In this document: one piece after another, positions 9,257-16,865 of the stretch
Numbering within the stretch: the stretch's first letter is position 1
Layout: every line of letters begins with the position of its first letter
DNA from: CAZCEC01 sp964497615
GTDB lineage: Bacteria; Chloroflexota; Anaerolineae; Anaerolineales; UBA6663
Reading direction: 5' to 3'
Length of the DNA stretch: 28,512 nucleotides
NCBI GenBank assembly: GCA_964497615.1
Contig: CAZCEC010000077.1
Span: forward strand, 1-28,512
Translations under genes and position numbers: made by a program
The notes under the pieces: model-generated
Database searches by the model: none
The model's input: only the letters and a program-made list of their open reading frames with translations
Told to the model about the DNA's origin: nothing

Positions 9257-12200
9257 ATGACGTCTGGTTCCAAATACCGCCTGACCCAAACTCGGGGGCC
9301 CGCCCCTGGGCACGTGTTCCCTTTGGAGCAGTTGCCCAAGGTCCTTGGGCGCGACCCAGCCAACCAGATCGCCATTGATGGCGCTGGGGTCTCGCGGCGG
9401 CACGCCCAGCTCACCCAGGTCGGCGGTGGCCTCGTGCTGGAGGATCTTGGCAGCAGTAACGGTACCTTCGTCAACGGAGAACGGCTGGCCGGCCCGCGCC
9501 AGCTCATGCCCGGTGATCGCATTCAATTGGGCCAGTCGGTAGAATTGCTGGTGGAAGGCGACATGCCTCAGCCGGGCGCCACGGTGATGGAGCCGATGCC
9601 TGCGCCCCATGCCCAGCCGCGCACGGTGCAGCCCGCCCCCTCCGCTCCCTACCAAGCTCCGCCTCAGCCGGCCCCTTACCAGGCTCCGCCTCAACCCGCT
9701 CCTCAGCCAGTGCAGTCGCGGCCGGCCCCGCCAGCCCCACCCCCCGCGCCCGCCCGCGCGCGCCCGCCAGCCCCGCCGGCCCAGCCTGGCGCGCCGCCCG
9801 CCACCATGCTGGGCGATGAGAACATGTTCGCCGGCATGCCCGGTCTGACCGGCAAGCTGCCCGGCGGCCCCGGTGCCCCTGCGCCCCAATTGACCATCGA
9901 TCAGGCCGGGCAGACTCCCCGCAGCCTGGAACTGACCGCCGCCACCTACACCATTGGCCGCGCCGAAGACAACACCCTGCCCATCGCCTCGCCCATCGTG
10001 TCGCGCTACCATGCCCGGCTGGACCGCACTCCCGATGGCTACACCATCGCCCTGGTGCCTCAGGCCAGCAACCCCATCTTCTTCCAGGGCCGCCCCCTGC
10101 AGGGCGCGCATCTGCTCCAGCACGGCGACATCCTGCGGATCGGTGGGCAGGACCCCGGCACCCTCGTTACCTTCCGCTTCTCCGCCCCGCATGCCGCCCG
10201 GCGCGAGGCCGTTGTTCCCATCAAGTTCGGTGAGCGCAACACCCTCGCCCTGGGCCGCGATCCCAGCAACGACATCACCCTGGATGCGCCGCAAATCTCG
10301 CGCTTCCACGCCCAGATCGAGCGGGTGGGTGCCCGCTTCCGCGTCCGCGACCTGCGCTCCGGCAACGGCACCTTCGTCAATGGCCAGCGCATCGAGGCCG
10401 AAACCTGGCTCAAGCCCAACGACCAGGTCCGCATTGGCCCCTATCGGTTTGTGCTGGGTGAGGATGGCCTGGACCACTACGACGAGTCCAAGGGCCTGCG
10501 CGTGGACGTGGTCGGGCTGAACAAGTGGGTCCGCAAAGACCTCAACATCCTGCAAAACATCTCGCTCTCCATGCAGCCCCGCGAGTTCATCGTCGTGGTC
10601 GGCCAGAGCGGCGGCGGCAAGTCCACCCTAGTGGATGCGGTGGCCGGCTACCGGCCTGCCACCCACGGTCGCGTCTACGTCAACGGCATCGACGTTTACC
10701 GCCACTTCGACGCTATTCGCTACGACATCGGCTTTGTGCCCCAGCGCGACATTATCCACATGGAGTTGACCATCTTCCAGGCGCTGGACTACGCCGCCCA
10801 ACTCCGCATGCCGCCCGACACCACCCGTCAGGAGCGCCACGCCCGCGTGATGGAGGTCCTCGAAGACCTGGACCTGGCCCACCGCAAGGACGTGCAGATC
10901 AGCGGCCTCAGCGGCGGCCAGCAAAAGCGCGTCTCCATCGGTGTGGAGCTCCTCACCAAGCCGGGCCTGTTTTTCCTGGACGAGCCGACCTCCGGCCTGG
11001 ACCCTGGCACTGAAACGGCCCTCATGCAGCTCATGCGCCGCCTGGCCGACCAGGGCCGCACCATCATCCTCATCACCCATGCCACCAAGAACGTCATGCT
11101 GGCCGACAAGGTGGTCTTCCTGGCCCGCGGCGGCTATCTCGCCTGGTACGGTCCGCCCGACGAAGCCCTCAAGTTCTTTGACCAATACCGCTCCGAGCGC
11201 GAGCGCCGCGCCGAGGACATGGAGTTCGACCAGATCTACGCCATCCTCGATGATCCAGCTAACGGCAAGCCTGTGGATTGGGCCCAGCGCTACCAGCAGC
11301 ACCCCGCCTATCAGCAGTACGTGGCCCAGCCGCTCGCGGCCAGCGGCCACGCTGTCGCCCCGGGTGCCGCCCCCGCCCAGGCCACCCCCAGCCAGCCCGC
11401 CCAGCGCCAGCGCCCGCGCCAGGTCGCCGAACTGCGCCAGTTCATCATCCTCTCCACGCGCAACATCAACATCCTGATCCGCGACCGCTTCACCCTCTTC
11501 CTCTTGCTGGCCGTTGCCCCCATTGTGGGCCTTCTCGATATCCTGCTGGCCGTGCTCCTCGGCCGCAATCCGTTCGACGCGGGCCCCCTGGGCAACGTCC
11601 CCAACGTAATGATCACCCTGTTCCTCCTGGCCCTCTACGGCGTCCTCGTGGGCGGCGTCGGCCAGATGCGCGAGATAGTCAAGGAGCNNNNNNNNNNAAA
11701 CGTGAACGCCTGGTCAACCTCAAGATACTGCCCTACGTCCTGAGTAAGGTCTGGGTGGCCGGTCTGCTGGCCCTGTACCAGACGTTCTGGTTTGTCCTCA
11801 TCCACTACCTGGCCTTCGACATGCCCGGCGGCCTCATTGAGGTCGGCCTCGTCTACGTCACCCTGACCCTCTCCACCATGGCCGGCATGATGCTGGGCCT
11901 GTTCGCCTCGGCCCTCGCGCCCAACGCCAACTCCGCCTCCCTGCTCGTGATCGTCATGATGATCCCGCAGATCGTGCTCGGCGGAGCGCTCATCGCCTTG
12001 CCGGGAGCGGGCCAATATGTCAGCGCCCTCACCACCACCCGCTGGGCCTTCGAGGCCCTCATGAGCATCACCGAGGTCGGGTCCGATGTGGCCGCCGACC
12101 TGTGCTGGACCTTGCCTGATGAACTGCGCGAGGGCATGACCCTGGAGCAGGCGCAGGGCAACGGTTGCCGCTGCTTGGGCACCAACATCTTCAGCCAGTG

Positions 12201-12747
12201 CCAATTCCCCGGCCTCGGACGCTTCTATGAGCCGGAGATTGACGAGCCGCCGCCGGTCGAGCCGCCGCCCCTGGTGCAGTCGCCGCCGCCGCCCGAACCC
12301 GAGTTCCCGCAGCCGCCCGTTCAGCCAGTGCCGCCCGCCGACCAGTCCAACCAGGTGGCGATGGCCCAATACCTCGAGGCCCTGGACGCCTATCAGGTGG
12401 AGTTCGACGCCTGGCAGGCGGAAGCCAATGCCATTCAGGCCGCCTATGAGGCCGACCTCACCGCCTACCAGCGCCAGGCCGAGGCTGAGGCCAGCGCCTA
12501 CCAGGCCGTCGCTATTGCCTACCAGCAGGACCTGGCCGAATGGAACATTGGCCGCGCCTCGGCCGTCACACCCGCCGAGGGCCTCATCTTCCAGGTCAAT
12601 CGCGACTTTGGCTGGACCTTTGTCAACAAGGAGGACGCCGCCGCGTTCTACACCAAGATCTTCGGTACCTGGATCGCGCAGGTCATCTATACCACCGTAT
12701 TGTTTGCCGTGATCTTGGTGCTCCAGAAGCGCAAGGACGTGGTGTAA
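9257..12747 (+). CDS. ABCG-type exporter with three N-terminal FHA domains (interrupted by an assembly gap)
   Basis: A fused ABC half-transporter. FHA1 (about 8-98) has LGR, SRRH and SNGTFVNG. A Pro/Ala/Gln-rich disordered linker (about 103-210) follows. FHA2 (about 212-308) keeps IGR and SRYH but lacks the NGTxVNG loop. FHA3 (about 318-402) is canonical with LGR, SRFH and GNGTFVNG. The ATPase has Walker A GQSGGGKST at 449-457, signature LSGGQQKR from 551, Walker B LFFLDEP with Glu576, and THAT. An ABC2-type membrane domain follows the linker at about 680-720. The last extracellular loop is unusually long (12090-12640), with four Cys, a Pro/Glu stretch and an Ala/Gln helix carrying regular Tyr/Trp. 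AAGGAGA sets the start. The frame changes across the N gap, so the gene is probably intact with an unknown number of missing bases; I join both parts as one gene of about 1163 residues. FHA domains bind phospho-threonine, and the kinase three genes on is the likely partner. The substrate is unknown. Confidence 0.93.
11688..11697. other. Assembly gap (10 Ns) inside the exporter gene
   Basis: Ten N characters fall in the membrane domain between an upstream frame ending EIVKE plus a first base C, and a downstream frame beginning KRERLVNLKI. The two frames are out of register by one base across ten positions. Eleven missing bases would restore the frame and give four residues beginning with a C-initial codon, which suits the usual REIVKE-x4-RRER spacing I recall for this exporter family. 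The N count is therefore probably nominal or one base short, not a real frameshift. Confidence 0.9.
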
Positions 12748-12749
12748 CC

Positions 12750-13691
12750 ATGAGCCCTCAACCGCCCGACACCACTCGCCCGGATGATGTCAACCCAACT
12801 GCGGGCCGCGCCGCCCCCTCCCGTGCCCGCCTGACCGCCCCCGGGTTGTTCACCTCCGGTCTGGCATTTGCGCTGGCCGCCCTGGCTTGCTCGTTGCCCG
12901 GCCTCCCCGGCGGCGGCGGCGACCGGCAGGCGACGGTCGAGGCCTTTGGCTCGGCTGTGGCCGCCTCCGCCACGGCCATCCTCATCCCCACCGCCACCCC
13001 GCCGCCCGTTATCGAGATTGACGCTACCCAGGCCGTCATCGCCATCACGGCCGATACCTCCAGCGCGGAAACTCAGGTGGCCCAGCAGGCCACCGACCTG
13101 GCAATCCAGGCCGCCACGGCCACGGCCGTCGCGCCCATCCTGGCCGAACTGCCCATCTACGGCGTGGACCCGTCCGCCGGGCGTCCGGCCTGGATCCATC
13201 CGCCGGTCAGCCTCGATATCGAAGGCTTTGAGCAGTTCGCCTATGCCAATCAGTTCGCCGCCACCGTCGTCACCGACTTCGTAGTCGCCGCCGACATCGA
13301 ATGGAACACCCAATTTGGCACCTCCGGCTGCGGCCTGGTCCTGCGCTCCGACGGCAACGAGGAGTCCCTCAATCAATATCTGGTCGTCGCCACGCGCGGC
13401 GCCAACGGCCACGTTTTATTCACAATCATGGAAGCGGGCGAGTTGATTGAGGTCTACGACATGTTTGCCCGCGGCATCGACCCGCTCTTCTCTTCGGCCA
13501 ACGACACCACCAACCGCCTTGCCGTCGTCGGGCGCGGTTCCACCTTCTCGGTGTATACCAATGGCACCCTGATCGGGCAGGTGCAAGACGCGCGCTACGA
13601 GATCGGCTTTGTGGCGCTCGTAGCCCTCAACCAGAGCGGCACCACGCACTGCGGCTTCACCAATACTTGGCTGTGGCGCTTCAACCAATAA
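12750..13691 (+). CDS. Lipoprotein with Thr/Ala-rich linker and a jelly-roll-like C-terminal domain
   Basis: The ATG lies two bases after the exporter stop, so translation is probably coupled; the open frame extends further upstream inside the exporter gene, but this start is the only sensible one. The 313-residue product has a 28-residue polar N-region, a hydrophobic stretch and a lipobox ending at Cys47 (LAALAC), so it should be lipid-anchored outside the membrane. Residues 50-140 are an Ala/Thr-rich linker. Residues about 150-313 are beta-rich with Trp, Gly and Asn (for example SGCGLVLRSDG and FSVYTNGTLIG) and resemble concanavalin-like or DUF1080-type sandwiches, known for glycan binding or hydrolysis. 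I see no catalytic signature. Its place between exporter and kinase suggests an extracellular sensing or accessory role, which is inference. Confidence 0.85.
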   Translation: MSPQPPDTTRPDDVNPTAGRAAPSRARLTAPGLFTSGLAFALAALACSLPGLPGGGGDRQATVEAFGSAVAASATAILIPTATPPPVIEIDATQAVIAITADTSSAETQVAQQATDLAIQAATATAVAPILAELPIYGVDPSAGRPAWIHPPVSLDIEGFEQFAYANQFAATVVTDFVVAADIEWNTQFGTSGCGLVLRSDGNEESLNQYLVVATRGANGHVLFTIMEAGELIEVYDMFARGIDPLFSSANDTTNRLAVVGRGSTFSVYTNGTLIGQVQDARYEIGFVALVALNQSGTTHCGFTNTWLWRFNQ

Positions 13692-13699
13692 GGTATCGC

Positions 13700-14731
13700 A
13701 TGACCCCTCCACGATCCACCCCAATCCGCTCGCTGCGTGCGCTCGTCGTCGCTGCGGTCGCGCTGGCCGTTGTCGTCTCCGCTTGCCGGCAAGGCCCGGC
13801 CGCCACCACCCCTGCGCCCACCGCGCCGCCCGCCACCGCCAACCAGGCCACGCCCGAGCCGCCCACCCAGGCCGCCACCGATGCCCCGGCCGTGGACCCG
13901 AACCTGCTCTACTTTGACGACTTCTCCGACCTCAACAGCGGCTGGCCCGTCGTTCAGCCCGAAAACGGCCTGGGCAGCTACCAGAACCCCGAGGTCTACC
14001 GGCTGGAGGCGCGCGCGCCCGGCGTCATCGTTCATGCTTTCCGCTCCGGCGCGTTCTCCGACTACTCGCTGGAGGCCGTCCTCTTCGCCCCCACCGCCGG
14101 TGCTGGCCGCTGGCGCCACGGCATCACCTTTCGCCAGGTGACTCCCGACAACTACTACGCCTTCGTCATCCTGCCCCGCGCGCAGGCCTGGCAGGTGCTC
14201 AAGCGCTTCCTGGGCGAATGGTCTGTCATTGCCGAGGGCAACAGCAACACCATCTCGCTCGACCCGGCCACGCCTACCACCCTGCGCCTCGACGCCCTCG
14301 GCCCGGCCATGACGTTTTCCATCAACGGTACCGGCGTCGCCAGCCTGAGCGACGGCACGTTTGCTGCGGGCGATATTGGCCTCCTGCTCGAAACGCTTGA
14401 CGAGCCCAGCGTCCAGGTCGCCGCCGACCAGATCACCGTGCGCCGCTACGACCCGGCCCTGGTGCCCTCGGCCCCCACCGCCGCGCCTGTCGCCGCCACG
14501 GAGACACCCACACCCACTCCCACCGTCACCGGCACCCCGCCGACGGCCACGCCCGGCCTCACCCCGCTCACCGGCAGCGCTGTGCCCTCCCTCCAGCCGA
14601 CCGCCAATCTGCTCACGGCGGTGCCGGCCACCCTTGCGGCGGTCTCGGCCACGGCCAACGCCATCGCCAGTCAAGTCCCGGTCTTCCTAACGCAGCCGTG
14701 CGGCCTCCCGCTGCTGCCCGCCTGTCCATGA
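13700..14731 (+). CDS. Second lipoprotein of the operon with jelly-roll-like domain and Thr/Pro-rich tail
   Basis: The start is placed at the ATG eight bases after the previous stop because it gives a compact lipoprotein signal: a basic N-region, a hydrophobic core and the lipobox VVVSAC with Cys29. An in-frame ATG at 13667 lies inside the previous gene and is less likely. The 343-residue protein has an Ala/Pro/Thr linker (30-68), a beta-rich domain (about 70-250; opening YFDDFSDLNSGW, later GITFRQVTPDNYYAF and TFSINGTGVASL) and a low-complexity Thr/Pro tail with TPTPTPTVTGTPP, ending in a segment with two Cys. The domain resembles the DUF1080/LamG-like fold and appears related to that of the upstream lipoprotein, so the two may be diverged paralogues. 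The function is unknown; a surface-exposed ligand- or wall-binding role is inferred. Confidence 0.84.
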   Translation: MTPPRSTPIRSLRALVVAAVALAVVVSACRQGPAATTPAPTAPPATANQATPEPPTQAATDAPAVDPNLLYFDDFSDLNSGWPVVQPENGLGSYQNPEVYRLEARAPGVIVHAFRSGAFSDYSLEAVLFAPTAGAGRWRHGITFRQVTPDNYYAFVILPRAQAWQVLKRFLGEWSVIAEGNSNTISLDPATPTTLRLDALGPAMTFSINGTGVASLSDGTFAAGDIGLLLETLDEPSVQVAADQITVRRYDPALVPSAPTAAPVAATETPTPTPTVTGTPPTATPGLTPLTGSAVPSLQPTANLLTAVPATLAAVSATANAIASQVPVFLTQPCGLPLLPACP

Positions 14732-14738
14732 GGCAACT

Positions 14739-16796
14739 ATGAGCCAACCAAGCTGGGTCGGGCAAACGCTCGGCGGACGCTACAAAATCGAAGCCATGTT
14801 GGGGCAGGGGGGCATGTCGGCCGTCTATCGCGGCACCGACCCCAACCTGCGCCGCACGGTCGCCATCAAGCTCATCCACTCCCACCTCACCGGCGATCCC
14901 GAGTTCGTCCGCCGCTTCGAGGCCGAGGCGGCCGCCGTCGCCCAGTTGCGCCACCCCAACATCATCCAGGTGTACGACTTCAACCACGATGGCGACACCT
15001 ACTTCATGGTGCTGGAGTTTGTGCCCGGCGAGACCTTGCACAGCCGGCTGGCCAAGTTGGCCGCCCAGCGCCAGCGCATGCCTGCTGATGAGCTTATACG
15101 CATCGCCGCCAGCGTCGCCGAGGCCATCGACTATGCCCACCAGCGCGGCCTCATCCATCGCGACATCAAACCCGCCAATGTGATGATCAACCCGCAGGGC
15201 CAGGCCGTGCTGATGGACTTCGGCATCGCCAAGATCATGGGCAGCGCCGCCCACACCGCCACCGGCACCGTCGTCGGCACCGCCCAGTACATCTCCCCCG
15301 AGCAGGTGCGCGGCCAGCGCCCCACCGAGCGCTCCGACATCTACTCCCTGGGCGTCACCATGTTCGAGATGGCTGCCGGTCAGCCGCCCTTCGACGGCGA
15401 CTCGGCCATGAGCATCATGCTCAAGCACGTCAACGAGCCTGTGCCCGATCTGCGCGCCCTCAGCCCCGGCGTGCCGCCCGGCCTCGTCGCCGTCATCGAG
15501 CGCACCATGGCCAAGGACCCGGCCGAACGCTACCAGACGGCCGGGGAGTTGGCCGCCGCCCTGCGCCAGTCGGGGTCCGCGCCGGCCGCCTTCCCCTCGG
15601 CCACCGTCATCGAGCCGATGCCCTCCGGCCCGCCCATCGGCGCCACCGTCATGGAGCCTGCGCCAGGCACACAGGGTGCCAGCCCCAGGCCGGCCTACCA
15701 GCCGCCCGCGCCGGTTGCTTCGCCAGTGCCGCCGCCCGTTCAACAGCCCCCGGCCCAGCCGCCGCAGCAGCCACCCTTCACCGGCTACCAGTCTGCTCAG
15801 GGCGGCCAGCCTGCTGCGTCCGCCGCCGCGCCCCCAGCGCGCAAGTCCCCGCCGGTGGGCCTGCTCATCGGCGTGCCCCTGGTCCTGATCGTCTGCATCG
15901 TGCTCGGTGTTGTCGGCGTGTTGGCGGCGACCAACCTCTTTGGCGAGGACCCGACGCCCACCCTCGCGCCCACCTCGCCGCCCACCGCGCCGCCCGCAAC
16001 TGATGTCGTTGAGCCGACCGTTGCGCCCACCGACCTCGTTGCCGCCGAGCCGACGGCTACGCCTCCGGTGGAAGTGGTCGAACCGACCGTGCCAGTCGTG
16101 GACCCCACCGCGGGTATGGTCCTCATCCCGGCCGGCGAGTTCCAGATGGGTTCCAGCGGCCCCCGCGCCGATGAGCAGCCCCTCCACACCGTCAGCCTGA
16201 GCGCCTTCTATCTCGATCAATACGAGGTCACCAACGGGCGCTATCAGGTCTGCGTGGATGAAGGCGCCTGCACGCCGCCCGCGCAGACCGGTTCCTTCAC
16301 GCGCTCGGCCTACTTCGGCGCGCCCGATTTCGTGGACTATCCCGTGGTGGCGGTTGCCTATGAGCAGGCGGTGCGGTTCTGCGCCTGGGACTTCGGCAAG
16401 CGCCTGCCCACCGAGGCCGAATGGGAATATGCCGCCACCGGCGGCGATGGCCGCCGCTACCCCTGGGGGCCAGACTTTGATGGCACGTTACTGCCAACCA
16501 CCTCCAACGACACCGTCCCCGTGGGCAGCTTCCCCGGCGGCGCTAGCCCGTTCGGCGTCTATGATCTGGCTGGCAATGTGCTGGAGTGGGTGGCCGACTA
16601 TTACGACTCGCTCTACTACACGGAAAGCGAGAGCGACAATCCCCAGGGCCCCGAATTTGGTGATGAGCGCGTCCTGCGGGGCGGCTCGTTTGGCAACCCC
16701 GACGGCCAGTTCTACACCACCACCCGTCGCTACCACTTCACCCCCGGCACGGCGGAGGTTGACGTCGGCTTCCGCTGCGCCCTGCCGCAGCCATAG
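14739..16796 (+). CDS. Transmembrane Ser/Thr protein kinase with extracellular SUMF1 (FGE-sulfatase)-like domain
   Basis: The 685-residue protein starts seven bases after the previous stop. The cytoplasmic kinase (about 14-275) has the glycine loop LGQGGMSAVYRG, Lys44 in VAIK, HRDIKPAN with Asp142, DFG with Asp160 and GTAQYISPEQ, so it should be active. A disordered Pro/Ala/Gln segment (about 280-370) carries two copies of A-T-V-[I/M]-E-P at 288-293 and 302-307. One membrane helix lies at about 372-395, then a Thr/Pro stalk and a SUMF1-like domain (about 460-685; LIPAGEFQMGS, YEVTNGRYQ, RLPTEAEWEYAA, GNVLEWVADYY, VLRGGSFGN, GFRC). True formylglycine-generating enzymes carry paired catalytic Cys after the RGGS motif; here that stretch is FGNPDGQF, so this is probably a ligand-binding sensor. 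The likely targets are the FHA-ABC exporter in the same operon and its own linker. A hairpin follows the gene. Confidence 0.95.
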   Translation: MSQPSWVGQTLGGRYKIEAMLGQGGMSAVYRGTDPNLRRTVAIKLIHSHLTGDPEFVRRFEAEAAAVAQLRHPNIIQVYDFNHDGDTYFMVLEFVPGETLHSRLAKLAAQRQRMPADELIRIAASVAEAIDYAHQRGLIHRDIKPANVMINPQGQAVLMDFGIAKIMGSAAHTATGTVVGTAQYISPEQVRGQRPTERSDIYSLGVTMFEMAAGQPPFDGDSAMSIMLKHVNEPVPDLRALSPGVPPGLVAVIERTMAKDPAERYQTAGELAAALRQSGSAPAAFPSATVIEPMPSGPPIGATVMEPAPGTQGASPRPAYQPPAPVASPVPPPVQQPPAQPPQQPPFTGYQSAQGGQPAASAAAPPARKSPPVGLLIGVPLVLIVCIVLGVVGVLAATNLFGEDPTPTLAPTSPPTAPPATDVVEPTVAPTDLVAAEPTATPPVEVVEPTVPVVDPTAGMVLIPAGEFQMGSSGPRADEQPLHTVSLSAFYLDQYEVTNGRYQVCVDEGACTPPAQTGSFTRSAYFGAPDFVDYPVVAVAYEQAVRFCAWDFGKRLPTEAEWEYAATGGDGRRYPWGPDFDGTLLPTTSNDTVPVGSFPGGASPFGVYDLAGNVLEWVADYYDSLYYTESESDNPQGPEFGDERVLRGGSFGNPDGQFYTTTRRYHFTPGTAEVDVGFRCALPQP

Positions 16797-16807
16797 TTGC
16801 TTCCAAA

Positions 16808-16838
16808 CACAACGGGCCGCATGCAGCGGCCCGTTGTG
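16808..16838. terminator. Perfect 13-bp hairpin between convergent genes
   Basis: CACAACGGGCCGC (16808-16820) and its exact reverse complement (16826-16838) flank the 5-base loop ATGCA. It lies 11 bases past the kinase stop and 27 bases past the end of the convergent M20 peptidase gene, where a bidirectional terminator is expected. No clear T-run follows on either strand, so the mode of termination is uncertain. Confidence 0.7.
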
Positions 16839-16865
16839 CATCCTGGCGCGGAGTCAGCCCCGCTC

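Noticed and set aside
9080..10555. 491-codon minus-strand open frame opposite the FHA part of the exporter
   Set aside because: It overlaps a gene with intact FHA and ABC motifs on the other strand and shows no domain of its own.
14613..16220. 535-codon minus-strand open frame opposite the kinase gene
   Set aside because: Its translation is low-complexity Gly/Arg/His/Asp, it has no recognisable domain, and it lies antisense to a kinase with complete motifs. It is a GC-driven shadow.
16113..16796. Calling the kinase C-terminus a formylglycine-generating enzyme
   Set aside because: The paired catalytic cysteines after RGGS are replaced and no sulfatase is nearby.
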